Source of the DNA: Hydra vulgaris
Lineage: Eukaryota; Cnidaria; Hydrozoa; Anthoathecata; Hydridae
NCBI RefSeq assembly: GCF_038396675.1
Contig: NC_088931.1
Location: 59,066,001-59,130,000 of the forward strand
DNA: 64,000 nucleotides
Direction: 5' to 3'
Shown here: piece after piece, positions 52,240 to 62,934 of the stretch
Position numbering within the stretch: the first letter of the stretch is position 1
Layout of the letters: each line of letters starts with the position of its first letter
Translations under genes and position numbers: made by a program
The notes under the pieces: model-generated
Seen by the model: the letters and a program-made list of their open reading frames with translations, nothing else
The model's database searches: none
What the model was told of the DNA's origin: nothing

Positions 52240-54010
52240 TTAATTTTTTTCTTTGTCATCTTTGCCTAAGTAACCTTTTTTAATTGTTCTTAGTTGTTTT
52301 CTTCTCTTTTTGATACGGTCAGTGGACTTTTGAAGAGACCGCTTTACAGTTACTCTCTTCTTTTCATTAAGTTTCATAGAGGTAACATATCCTGTTAGTT
52401 GAAATTTATTTAGTACAGAGAGGATTCCATTAGGACCTTCATTAAATTCATTAACAGATAAAATAACTGCAGACTCTAAGACCACTCTACCCACAAAAAT
52501 ATTTTTTGGGCAGCGTCTCTAAATAATCTGTTTGAGTGCCTCGTTGGCGTTTTAGGTCTTACCATGAAGACATTTTTTTAGTAAATCATCCGAAGATAAA
52601 TCAGTAAAAATTGGTTTTAAAATGTTGAAGACTGCAACAGAAAAATTTACTATCTACATAAGTATTTACACTATGAACTTTATCTAAATGATATTTGCAC
52701 CAAGTCTCAGTGTCTCTTGGGCACATACAGTGTCGACATTCCTTGTCGTTATAATCTGTACAATGAAACAAAGCGGCTCAAACAGCTTTTTTCATAGCAT
52801 ATAAATTTTCAAGATTGTTTCTTATGGCTAGGCCATAGAAGTTCTGCATAGAATTAATCACAGATTTAGTTAACTTTCCTTTTCCATGGAGTGATGTGTT
52901 CGTTTCCTTGTAAGTCTTAACAACCTTACAAAGTCTAGTACCCGTACATGGCCAATACATTCCAATTTTGTGATCTTTTGTTCTATTCTTTGTAACGGTT
53001 ACTTTCAATTACATCTTTGAAGGAGAAAGTGTCACCATCTCCAAGGTATTCATTGTAAATCAAATTATTTTTTTCAATTGAACGATGGAATATTTTGACT
53101 GCTCCAGCAGATTCCATAGCACTCGAAGAACCAACATGGTTATTAGTGCATTGATGATTTGCAAACCATTCTGCAAATTCTGGAGTTGACTTTTTATTTT
53201 TCCTATAGACACAGCTATGGCAAAATTTTGAAAGTACTTCAACATCAATACATTTTTATCAATGATTGCTGTTACTACTTTATTAAAGGAGGAATACCCT
53301 CGGGTTTGCCAGGTTCCACCAACGGTAACACACTTTTGATTTTGGCAATCAGAATCAGAATGATAGATTTCAGCAGCTTTTAACATGCTTTCACCAGCTG
53401 TTGTATGATATGCTTCCTTTATAGAATCTTGATTGTGACGATGATAACAATTGTTTGTTTTTTAAACACGTTCAAGCAAGAAAAAAATCTTTCCATGGTT
53501 TCAAACCCCACACCAATCTCTCGCGAGGCAATAATGCTTCTAATGTTTATTTTAAACGGTTCCTTCATTTTTGAACTTACCTCTTTACTAATATATTCAC
53601 AGGGTTTTGAGGTAAAAAATATCTCTCTGTTAAAACAATATTGACAGTGTATTTCTAAAGGATGGGCAAACCCCTTTCGAGATGTCAAATTGTCAATCAT
53701 TTGTATGCTTTTGTTGCATCTAAAGCATTTCCCAAATTTTAAATAACAGTTTTAAAAATATTGAAGTTTATTAAAATAAAATAATCAAATTTATCATTGT
53801 TATTATTTTTCTCTACATCTGATTCTGAAGACTCACTTTCTGTATCAGAAAAAAATCATCAACACCATTACCGGTATTTGATATATTAATTTCAACATCT
53901 TTTTCTTTGTTTTATTGGTCATCACTGTATATGACAGATTTGTTGTGAAGATGATTATTCGTTCTTCTTCTTTTCCTATTATAAATCTTCTTATTTTCTT
54001 CAGCCATAAT
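52240..54010 (-). pseudogene. Mutator-like transposase relic
   Basis: Minus-strand blocks in order: SYTVMTNKTKKKMLKLIYQI (about 53900), RKGFAHPLEIHCQYCFNREI (53419-53680), CVTVGGTWQTRGYSSFNKVV (53290), GMYWPCTGTRLCKVVKTYKE with NSMQNFYGLAIRNNLENLYA (52780-52970), and a basic tail RSLQKSTDRIKKRRKQLR (about 52290). xxGTWQxRGYSSxxxVVxxI and LQNxYGLAIRxNxxxxxxMKKA are typical of the animal Mutator-like transposase domain. Multiple frameshifts and stops. Confidence 0.7.
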
Positions 54011-54414
54011 TTTAAAAACAATTGGTTTTGTACCAATACAAAGGGGTTTGCAAAATAAACAAATATCCAAAAAGTCCTAAAATTGACAGCACTTGGGAAC
54101 AACTTTTACAGGCTGTTTTTATAACTTATGACTTTAGGCTGCGTATAACCAAAACGAGGTTATATATTTACATCAATTATTACCAATAAAAAATATATTT
54201 TGACTAGTTAATAACCTAAAAATAACTCAAAATGTGGTTGCTATGAGCGTTTCTAAGGATATATTTTTTAAGTACCTAAATATGACAGCTAATATCTTTT
54301 TTTATAGAGTTTGTTCTCAATCCAAATTTTCAGAGACTATTCACAAGTGATGAAGAAATAAAATAAGCTTAAAAATTTTTTTTTTCATAAAAATCAGCTT
54401 TTATGAGTGAGAAT

Positions 54415-54441
54415 TATAAGGTGGTCCCCACCTTATAAAAG
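54415..54441. repeat. Palindrome ATAAGGTGG-TCCCCACCTTAT
   Basis: A compact foldback that may be the right end of the Mutator-like relic. Confidence 0.55.
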
Positions 54442-54722
54442 CTTGATCAATTTATACCACATTTTGCGACTTTAGTATTCTCCGCATTCTTGAGTTTTGA
54501 GATATATCAATTGAAATAAAAATTTAAGGAGACGACATGTGCAGACATTTTAGCAATTTATATTTTTTTTTTTTTTTTTTTTTTGCCGCATGCTTTGTTC
54601 GTGAACAGACGTGTTTTTTTTTGCTGTGTAAGAATTAATAAAAAAAAAAAAAAAAGTTTTAAGTTTTTAGTATTTAATTATTTTTAAAAATCTGTTTACA
54701 CTATTACATCAGACCAATTATT

Positions 54723-55514
54723 ATGGAAGTTTCTATAAAAAACATCGAAAAACTAATGAAAAGCATGTTAGAGGAACAGAGAAAGTCTATTTTAAAGGAA
54801 ACAGAAAAACTACTTAAAGAACAAGAAAGTAACTTTGCAAAAATCACTTGTGCAAATATGAAAATAATAACAGAAAGACTAGAAAAAATTGAAAGCGATT
54901 TGAACAAAGACAAAATAAAAATAAAAGGTATGTTAAAAGATATCAGTGAATTAAAAGAGAGTATTGATTTCCAAGAGGAGATTTCAATGAAGAGGATATC
55001 TGAAACTAACAAACGCATAGACGAAGTTAAAAAATTATACAATGAAAAAACACTTCTTGATTCGAATAACGAATCAAATTTTTTGAAAGATATAAAAAAA
55101 AAGTTAGTAGATCTCGAAAACCGATCCCGAAGAAACAATTTGCGAATAGATGGTATTAAAGAACTACCTGATGAATCTTGGGAAGATAGTACAAAAATTG
55201 TTAAAAAAATATTTTCTGAAAAACTCCAAATTAATAAAGAAATTATAATCGAAAGAGCGCACAGATCAGGGTCAATAAAGTCAGGAAAAGAGCGATCAAT
55301 TGTTTTAAAACTTTTAAATTTCAACGATAAAAAGTTAATTCCGCTAAACTCAAAAAAACTACGCGGAACAGGTGTGTTTATTAACGAAGACTTTGCAAAG
55401 GAAACAATGGAAAAGCGTAAAAAACTCTGGGATGAAGTGATTAAATTGAGAAAAGAAGGTAAATACGCAATTCTCAAGTTCGATTCTATTTTTTGTAGAG
55501 ATCATAGAAAATAA
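54723..55514 (+). CDS. LINE ORF1 protein, 263 aa
   Basis: Starts MEVSIKNIEKLMKSMLEEQR. Residues about 1-115 are a highly charged coiled coil, then LVDLENRSRRNNLRIDGIKE begins an RRM-like/L1-ORF1-type nucleic-acid-binding part, ending with IIERAHRSGSIKSGKE and KLWDEVIKLRKEGKYAILKF. Such proteins bind the element RNA and help in reverse transcription at the target (family knowledge). A 65-bp gap separates it from ORF2. Confidence 0.85.
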   Translation: MEVSIKNIEKLMKSMLEEQRKSILKETEKLLKEQESNFAKITCANMKIITERLEKIESDLNKDKIKIKGMLKDISELKESIDFQEEISMKRISETNKRIDEVKKLYNEKTLLDSNNESNFLKDIKKKLVDLENRSRRNNLRIDGIKELPDESWEDSTKIVKKIFSEKLQINKEIIIERAHRSGSIKSGKERSIVLKLLNFNDKKLIPLNSKKLRGTGVFINEDFAKETMEKRKKLWDEVIKLRKEGKYAILKFDSIFCRDHRK

Positions 55515-55579
55515 TTTTTTTTACAATTTTTTTTACATACAGTGTTAAGAAAGTTCTTCTAATTTATAACGCAATCAAA

Positions 55580-58500
55580 ATGTCTGTAACAAATGATTTT
55601 AAATCGTTTAGTTGTAATTTTTCAGCATCTGATGAAAAATTTGATCCAGATATTAATTATTTCAATGACATTATTACGGATTGTTCTTATTACTATCCTA
55701 ACAAATTAGAAGAATTTTTTTATAATTATACAAAAAGCAATAAGTTTGATCAACTAAGAATTCTTCATATAAATATTAGAAGCCTAAACCGCAATTTTGA
55801 AAATCTTCTCAATTTGTTACAAGAAACCAACAATTTTTTTAATATTATTTGTTTAACCGAAAGCTGGATAACTGAAAAAGATTTAAAAACTACTTCAAAT
55901 TTTAATCTTCCTTACTTTGATTTAATTTCTCAAGAGAGACTTATCAATAAACGCGGTGGAGGAGTTCTTATTTATGTAAAGAAAAATATTGCGCATTATA
56001 TTAGGAATGATTTGAGTGTTTCTGACGGCGACAAAGAAATTTTAACTATTGAAATTCTAAACAATCAATCACAAAACATTTTACTGAGCTGTTGCTATAG
56101 GCCCCCAAATGGTGTGGCCGAAAACATGAGCATGTATTTTGAAGAAAACCTTTTCAAAATAGGCATTCTTGAAAAAAAAAAGAATTTTATTCTAGGGGAT
56201 TTCAATATGAATTGCTTCCATTACTTTACGGACATTAAAGTTAAAAATTTTTATGATTCTATTTTTGAAATGGGAGCCATTCCTTTAATAAATCGCCCTA
56301 CCAGAGTAACTCCTAAATCGGCTACTCTAATTGATAACATTCTAACAACTGATATTTTTAACAGTGACTTAAATAAAGGTATTTTAAAAACAGACATATC
56401 TGACCACTTCCCTATCTTTTTTATCATAAACAACTCTAAAATTATGACCAAAACTAACATAAAAGTTAAATTACGCAACTTTAACCAAAAAAATGTTGAG
56501 CAATTTAAAACACAATTATCATTACTTCATTGGAAGAACATCGACTTTAGTGATAACGCAAACAAAATTTACGATGATTTTTTTAATACATTTTACTCAG
56601 TTTATGATGCCAATTTTCCTTTACATGAAAAAACATTAAATCAAAAAAACATTAATTCTCCCTGGATTACCAAAGGTTTAATAAAATCATCAAAAGTTAA
56701 GCAGAAATTATACATAAAATATCTAAAAAACAAATCATTCGCCAATGAGAAAATATACAAAGACTACAAAAATCTTTTTGAAAAAGTTCGAAAAAACTTA
56801 AAAAAACATTACTATTCTAAAATTCTCAATAAAGCCAAAAATACTTGTAAACGCTCCTGGGAAATAATAAAAGAAATTATCGGTAAATCAAAACCGTGCT
56901 CAGGTTCCCTGCCACACATGATCAAAGTAGATAACAATAATATAATTAATTCTCAAACAATAGCTCACGAATTTAACAAATTCTTTGTTGAAATTGGCCC
57001 TAAATTATCTAAATTAATTCCTAACACTGAAACATCATTTAAAGATTTTCTAGTACCGATGGATAATTGCATTCACTCGGATGAGTTATCTAAAGAGTTA
57101 CTATTTGATGAGTTCGAAAAAGCCTTCAAAACACTAAAAAAAAATAAAGCAGTTGGACCGGACGAAATCAATGGTAACATAATTATAGATTGCTATGAAC
57201 AATTAAAATATATTCTTTTTAAAGTCTTTAAATCATCAATCGAACAAGGAGTCTTTCCTGATCAATTGAAAATTGCTAAAGTTATTCCACTATTTAAAGG
57301 TGGTGACAAATCTGACATTAGTAATTACCGGCCTATTTCTATCTTATCTATATTTTCAAAAATACTAGAAAGAATCATGTTCAATAGAGTATTTAATTAT
57401 TTTAGTTTAAATAATTTATTATACAACAATCAGTTTGGCTTTAAGAAGAATAACTCAACCGAGCATGCAATTATTCAGTTGGTACGTGAGATTTCCAATT
57501 CTTTTGAAAAATCTCAATTTACATTAGGAATTTTTATCGATCTTTCAAAAGCATTTGATACTGTGGATCATGATATTTTACTTTATAAACTTAATTATTA
57601 CGGAATAAATGAAAGAGTTAGTAAATGGTTTCAAAGTTATTTATCCAACAGAAAACAATTTGTTTCTTGTAATGATCTTAATCATACACAGTTTTTAAAT
57701 GTTTCCTGTGGTGTTCCGCAAGGTTCCATCTTAGGCCCTCTTTTGTTCTTAATATATATCAACGACTTGCATAAAGCATCAAATCTTCTAAGTATTATGT
57801 TTGCTGATGACATAAACTTATTTCTATCTAACAGTGACATCTACCTACTATTCTCCGTTATGAACAAAGAACTTCAAAACATATCTAAATGGTTTAAAAG
57901 TAACAAATTAACATTAAATGTAAACAAAACAAAATGGATTTTTTTCCACCCGCTCTCCAAAAAACGTTCTCTACCCCAAAATTTACCAAAAATTTTTATT
58001 GACCATAATGAAATAAAAAGAGATTCTGTAACTAAATATCTGGGGGTTTTCATTGACGAGAACATCACATGGAAACATCATATTAACTATGTCTGCTCGA
58101 AAGTTTCAAAAAGTATTGGAATTCTATATAAGGCGCGTACTCATTTAGATAAAAATAATTTAACTAAACTTTATTATTCTTTTATTCATAGTTATATAAG
58201 TTATGGAATTATTGCCTGGGGTAGTACTGATCAAAGTAAGTTACAATGTCTCCATCGCCGTCAGAAACATGCGATCCGTGTAATTAATTTTGCGGATCGG
58301 TTCTCAAATTCCTCAATATTTTTCAATCAAATGAAAATCCTCAATGTTTATAAACTAAACGTATATAAAAATTTATCTTTTGTTTATATGTGGAAGTATG
58401 ATTTATCTCCTTTAATTTTTAAAGACCTTTTTATTTTGAAACCTCTAAGCAAGTTTAACATGAGGAATAATAACTATTTAAATAAACCACTCTGTCGAAC

Positions 58501-58654
58501 AAAGTTCAATCAATTCTGTATCACTTATCGTGCAGCTCATCTCTGGAACAAAATTATTTTGCCTAACTTCGGCTTACCCCTAACTTATTCTGTTTTTAAA
58601 ATTAAATTAAAAGATCTCATTCTCTCTATTGAAAATATCTTAGAATATTTTTAA
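55580..58654 (+). CDS. LINE ORF2: AP endonuclease and reverse transcriptase, 1024 aa
   Basis: Residues about 58-280 form the endonuclease/exonuclease/phosphatase domain: LRILHINIRSLNRNFENL, CLTESW, GGGVLIYV, CCYRPP, LGDFNMN (about 206) and SDHFPIFF (about 274). Residues about 520-800 are reverse transcriptase: NKAVGPDEI, FKGGDKSDISNYRPIS, NQFGFKKNNSTEHA, FIDLSKAFDTVDHD (about 655), GVPQGSILGPLLFLIYIND and FADDINLF (about 742, catalytic Asp pair). The C-terminal part has RRQKHAIRVI and YRAAHLWNK. This order fits the jockey/CR1 group. No frameshift or stop. Confidence 0.93.
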   Translation: MSVTNDFKSFSCNFSASDEKFDPDINYFNDIITDCSYYYPNKLEEFFYNYTKSNKFDQLRILHINIRSLNRNFENLLNLLQETNNFFNIICLTESWITEKDLKTTSNFNLPYFDLISQERLINKRGGGVLIYVKKNIAHYIRNDLSVSDGDKEILTIEILNNQSQNILLSCCYRPPNGVAENMSMYFEENLFKIGILEKKKNFILGDFNMNCFHYFTDIKVKNFYDSIFEMGAIPLINRPTRVTPKSATLIDNILTTDIFNSDLNKGILKTDISDHFPIFFIINNSKIMTKTNIKVKLRNFNQKNVEQFKTQLSLLHWKNIDFSDNANKIYDDFFNTFYSVYDANFPLHEKTLNQKNINSPWITKGLIKSSKVKQKLYIKYLKNKSFANEKIYKDYKNLFEKVRKNLKKHYYSKILNKAKNTCKRSWEIIKEIIGKSKPCSGSLPHMIKVDNNNIINSQTIAHEFNKFFVEIGPKLSKLIPNTETSFKDFLVPMDNCIHSDELSKELLFDEFEKAFKTLKKNKAVGPDEINGNIIIDCYEQLKYILFKVFKSSIEQGVFPDQLKIAKVIPLFKGGDKSDISNYRPISILSIFSKILERIMFNRVFNYFSLNNLLYNNQFGFKKNNSTEHAIIQLVREISNSFEKSQFTLGIFIDLSKAFDTVDHDILLYKLNYYGINERVSKWFQSYLSNRKQFVSCNDLNHTQFLNVSCGVPQGSILGPLLFLIYINDLHKASNLLSIMFADDINLFLSNSDIYLLFSVMNKELQNISKWFKSNKLTLNVNKTKWIFFHPLSKKRSLPQNLPKIFIDHNEIKRDSVTKYLGVFIDENITWKHHINYVCSKVSKSIGILYKARTHLDKNNLTKLYYSFIHSYISYGIIAWGSTDQSKLQCLHRRQKHAIRVINFADRFSNSSIFFNQMKILNVYKLNVYKNLSFVYMWKYDLSPLIFKDLFILKPLSKFNMRNNNYLNKPLCRTKFNQFCITYRAAHLWNKIILPNFGLPLTYSVFKIKLKDLILSIENILEYF

Positions 58655-59690
58655 TTTGTCTTATGATATATAATAATTTTGAAATGTATGTTCAATCTTT
58701 GTTTTATACATTTTATATATTTTGTTGCCAATTTTTTTCTATTTGTCTCAGTGCTATTTTAATATTTTTATGTTAATTTTTTACGTTCTCTTATTGTAAA
58801 AAGGCGTTTTTATAATACTTTACGTACTCTGTTCTGTAAAAGGCTTCTGACGATAAGATCATTTGATCTTCTTTTAGAAGCCTTGTTTGTATTTGCAAAA
58901 AAATATGTAATTTATATATATTACGTCAAATGTAAACAAAAATATTGTCATCATTTTCTCCTCAATTTTTTTACTTTTAGCTAAGATTTTAATACAGTAG
59001 AAAAATTTTATTCTGATGTAAATAACACTATCAATAACTCAATTTTTTTCATAAAATGGAAATATAACAAGATAATTCTAACGTCGCGATTTGTAAGAAA
59101 GTGTTTTTTATAAAAATGTCTACTATGAACAGAATATAAACAGAAGAAAATTTAGAAAACGTTTATTGTTTTTTTGATTAAAATGGTTTCCAAAACTAAA
59201 CATTGCTACCACCTGACAGCAAAGTTATTTGCAAAAACTGCTATTTTTCAACTATAAGTAAAAAACTAAAAGTATATTTTGATCGACTGAAATCTTTGTC
59301 AAAGGAGAAGAAATATTAAAAAAAAAATACAAAAAAAATCAACTTATTATAAAATTTCGATAGATAAAACTTTTGCATAAAATTATATTCCTTTGTTAAT
59401 TTATTTATTTCGTCGTTAAAAAAAAGAATCAAATGCTGTGTTATATAAATAAAATCTACATGATCGGGGCTAAAAGAAAACAATATTTGACTTATCACTA
59501 CGCCCCGGCGTGCTTTCACTAGCATACGTGTACAACTATTAAAAGGTAAACATACAACTACTTTTTACCATTTAAAAATTATATTCAAATATTTACAAGT
59601 ATGTTAAGATTAGTAACTAATCTATAATCAAAAGAAAATCGTAAAAAGAAAATAAAAAAAAATCACGCCTAAAAACTAAAGATGTTAAAA
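58655..59690. other. LINE 3' region and spacer
   Basis: The hairpin AGGCTTCT...AGATCATTTGATCT...AGAAGCCT at 58838-58886 probably belongs to the LINE 3' UTR. Beyond about 58930, AT-rich sequence with nothing recognisable. Confidence 0.55.
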
Positions 59691-59742
59691 GGATAACTTA
59701 AGGAAAACTTAAATTAAAGCCAAGTTAATAATATAGTTAAAA

Positions 59743-60560
59743 CTAAAATTGAAAAAAAAAGAAAAAAAAAAGAATCGATTCATTAACAACGTTAATAAGT
59801 TTTTGTTTGAATAGAAAAAGAGAAGAACAATTTTTCAGCTCGTTATTTAATAAAGTGTTCCATAATTTAGGACCTCTAATCGCAATAGAAAACTTAGTAA
59901 TCAAATAGTTTAATAGCATTTTAGGTTGCCCATAATTGTAATTTGAAAATCTTGTAGGGTACACGTGATTAATTTTATTGAAAAGTGTATTAAATATTAT
60001 AGGAGTTATTTTATTACGGAGTTTGTACATAAATATAAGAATTTGATAAAAGTTTAACTGAAAAACATTGAGTATGTGATGATTTTTAAATAATTCTTTA
60101 GAATGTGTGAATCGACCTGCACTTGAAATAATTCTGACAGCGTGTTTTTGTCTACTAAGCAATTTTTTTATTTTACTTACATTAGAACTGCACCATGCAA
60201 TATTTGCATAGTTTATATAACAATGTATGAGGGAGAAATATAAGATTTATAAACAGTTTTGGTTTAATAATTGCTTGGTTTTGTATAGCATGCCAATATT
60301 GTTCGAAACTTTATCTTCTATAGTTTTTATGTGTTCTCTCCACGTCAAGCTTTCGTCAATTATCACTCCTAAAAACTTTAATGATGACTCTCTAATTATT
60401 TTAGAGTTGTCAATATAAAGATTAGGAAGTTTTAATGGAATATTTTCTTTATCGTGAAGTCTATGAAAAAATATATACTTAGTTTTATTTTTATTTATTT
60501 GCTTTATTAAATTTGTGGACAATTTGTTTGCCTTAAACCATTCCGCTAGATTCCAAATAT
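59743..60560 (-). pseudogene. 5'-truncated LINE relic (ORF2 C-terminus)
   Basis: Minus strand: KYIFFHRLHDKENIPLKLPN, ESSLKFLGVIIDESLTWREH (60247-60522), then, after a break near 60170-60240, RQKHAVRIISSAGRFTHSKE and RGPKLWNTLLNNELKN (59780-60160). It aligns with the C-terminal 230 residues of the ORF2 at 55580, but the sequence is clearly diverged. The upstream RT core is absent. Opposite orientation to the intact LINE 1 kb away. Confidence 0.85.
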
Positions 60561-60603
60561 CTTATTATAAAAATATACACAATCATTTATTTTTAGTATA
60601 AAA

Positions 60604-61320
60604 TAGTGTTATCGACTTCGACTAAATCGACTAAAAGTCGACTAGTCGAAAGTAGTCGACTTTGAAAAATCAAACAGTCAATTTAATCGACTATGAATTA
60701 ATACTAATCGACTACAAGTCGATTTAGTCGAGTAAGAAACTTAAAACCCTTATACTTTTTTATGCAATTTAATTTTTAACTTTTGTTTGTTCATTTAATA
60801 AAAATAGCATGTGCTATTATAACTTTTGCGCACTGTTTTTTGTGTACTCTCTTTTGGTTTTATAAATTCATAACATGTTAAAAAAATTTATATTTAATTA
60901 AACTTTCGGTCATGTATTTTATTAATTTTTTATTTATGTTTACGCTAGGCTTGTGATTTTCATAAATACTTTCCTATAGGGCTGGCTCAGGGCAAAATTA
61001 AATTGCGAAGCTCCAAAATCTAGATGTCAGTAATACGACTGTATAGACTTTTTGATATATAGCAAATATTTAAGGTGGTCTCTAAATCATTGAGGTCTGG
61101 GAATAAATTATCTCGTTGACGGAGCGCCTCTAATCTATTTTTTTTTTGCTTCATTATTTTTTAAAGTAGAAAACGAATATAAGTTACTTAATTATTTTTA
61201 TTACCACTTATTTTGAGAAAAAATTTATTTCCATTTTTCGACTAAATTCACTGGTTGATATCAAAAATGTATTAGCCAATTTTAGTCGACAGTCGAATTA
61301 TTCAAGAGTCGACAACACTA
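60604..61320. mobile_element. hAT-type MITE, 717 bp, perfect 8-bp target duplication
   Basis: The ends TAGTGTTATCGACT and (complement) TAGTGTTGTCGACT mirror each other. Flanking GTATAAAA is identical at 60596-60603 and 61321-61328 and fits the hAT preference nTnnnnAn. Both subterminal regions carry many copies of GTCGACT/AATCGACTA (60617-60730; 61238-61312). No coding capacity. Confidence 0.9.
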
Positions 61321-61636
61321 GTATAAAACCTTTTCAACGCCAAGAAGCGTAAAAAGCAAATATTCTGAATGGGAAATGTGTCAGCAGTAACGTTTTATGC
61401 AAAGTTTCAGTTTTTAAAAACCCCAAAATCTCTTTTAAAAGAAAAACTTGACTATAAAAAAGCCTACAATGTCAATAATAGTTGACTAAGCAGGCCTTAA
61501 GTCCATCAATTTAGAGTTTTGCCAAAATGTTTGTAAATCTAATAATGAAGAAATAAAATTCTTTTATGTCCATTATAATAAAGTCAACTGATCAACAGTT
61601 GTCTTTTGCGAAAAAGAAAGCAGTTTTTAGTTAACC

Positions 61637-61726
61637 ACCATATTAAATTGCTTAAAACTCAAGTTCCAACCCAATCTCGGCAAAGAGCTGGGGTTGGAAC
61701 TTTAGTTTTATGCAATTAAATATGGT
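61637..61726. repeat. Foldback repeat, ~38-bp arms
   Basis: ACCATATTAAATTGCTTAAA plus ACTCAAGTTCCAACCC mirrors GGGGTTGGAACTTTAGTTTT plus ATGCAATTAAATATGGT, with a loop AATCTCGGCAAAGAGCT. Confidence 0.85.
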
Positions 61727-61729
61727 AGA

Positions 61730-62850
61730 CCCCTCCCCCCTCACAGGTATCTCAAATATTTAAACCATAACTGCTTTATAACCTATCAGCAAATATTTTT
61801 AACTACTAGTATCATAATTATGAAATGTCTTCTAGAGGTAAACTCTTGATACATCTCTCTTCATTTTTTTCATAACGAGGACAAAAATGTTTTTTTTAGA
61901 TATCTTTATTTGTAACATTTCACAATATTTACGAATTGTCCTTATAAAGTTTAGAGATTTTCATAAATACTAAAAAAACAAACAAATTAGAACTTAAGTG
62001 TCATTTTTTGCAATAAGTTCATAGTAGAGTAGGTCACGGTCAAACTAAATGTAATGCTGAAAAAATATCACTAAAGCAATAAAGCACTTTGAAACATGCA
62101 TTAAACACCCTAGAAACTAACAACATAAACGCAACATAAGGATTGATAATAAGAATATTAAATTAATAATGCTCAATAACAAGAACATTGCCTAACATTA
62201 GGAGAAATTTCAGCAAAGAGCAGAGAGTTCAAGAAAATAGGTCCAAATGTTTAAGACGCCTACAAAATGACATAATTTAAAAAAAAAGGAGGTGCTATTG
62301 ATTAAAAATTGCTGTTCCTTTAAAAGAACGCTTTTAATGGTTACCCCCAAATATTAAAAACATTAAAGAAATAAAGGAAATAAAAATATTCAAATATTTA
62401 TCAAAATTCGATATCAAAATAAGCTATACAATTAAACGTAGCGTAAAGTAGCAATACCATAGCAACCAGGATAATATAAATCGGAAATTCAGCTAAAGTA
62501 AAATAATAAATATTTAGTATCTAAAGTTGCCAATGAGCAATCTAAAATAGCCAATGTATAATAACTCTAGCAAAAATTAAATAAGAAGCACCTTTCATGA
62601 ACACCTACCTACTGTTAAGTAATGATTTTTTTAATCCAAAATTTATTTGAAACAATTACGAAAGAACTTTTAAAAAAACTTTTTAAAATTTACCTTACCA
62701 AAATAAATAATTTTGTATTTATAATTTATGAAAATGCATCATTATTTACATTAATAATAACATTTTTGATTTTAAATTTGTTTTAACTATGTTTCTATAG
62801 TTAAATAATTTTAAAGTATTTAAAAAATTTACACTATAAATTATTTCTTT
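61730..62850. other. No gene recognised
   Basis: AT-rich sequence downstream of the PREB-like gene. No clear transmembrane exon for that gene was found here. Confidence 0.45.
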
Positions 62851-62851
62851 T

Positions 62852-62934
62852 CTAGAGAATAACTAATGGTAAATATGAAAACATTTTGTAATGTTTGCCT
62901 AAATTTTGTAAAAGTAGAACTTGTCTGAAGCCAT
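62852..62934 (-). CDS. Possible PREB-like last exon
   Basis: After acceptor cctaacag, the phase-1 reading gives NGFRQVLLLQNLGKHYKMFS plus YLPLVIL and a TAG. Hydrophobic, but too short for the usual C-terminal anchor. Using the alternative donor 4 bp further on gives WLQTSSTFTKFRQTLQNVFI... ending TAA. The choice is not settled, and the real anchor exon may be elsewhere. Confidence 0.35.

Larger units (their letters stand above)
54560..58930 (+). mobile_element. LINE retrotransposon (jockey/CR1-type), both ORFs open
   Basis: ORF1 at 54723-55514, ORF2 at 55580-58654, and a 3' region with a strong hairpin at 58838-58886. The 5' boundary is not visible; a 20-T tract at about 54565-54585 is the last clear change before ORF1. 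The 3' end is approximate. Both frames lack stops and the catalytic motifs are intact, so this copy is young. Confidence 0.85.

Noticed and set aside
54704..55477. 257-codon minus-strand open frame
   Set aside because: Antisense of LINE ORF1: a Ser/Phe/Leu-rich mirror of the Lys/Glu-rich coiled coil.
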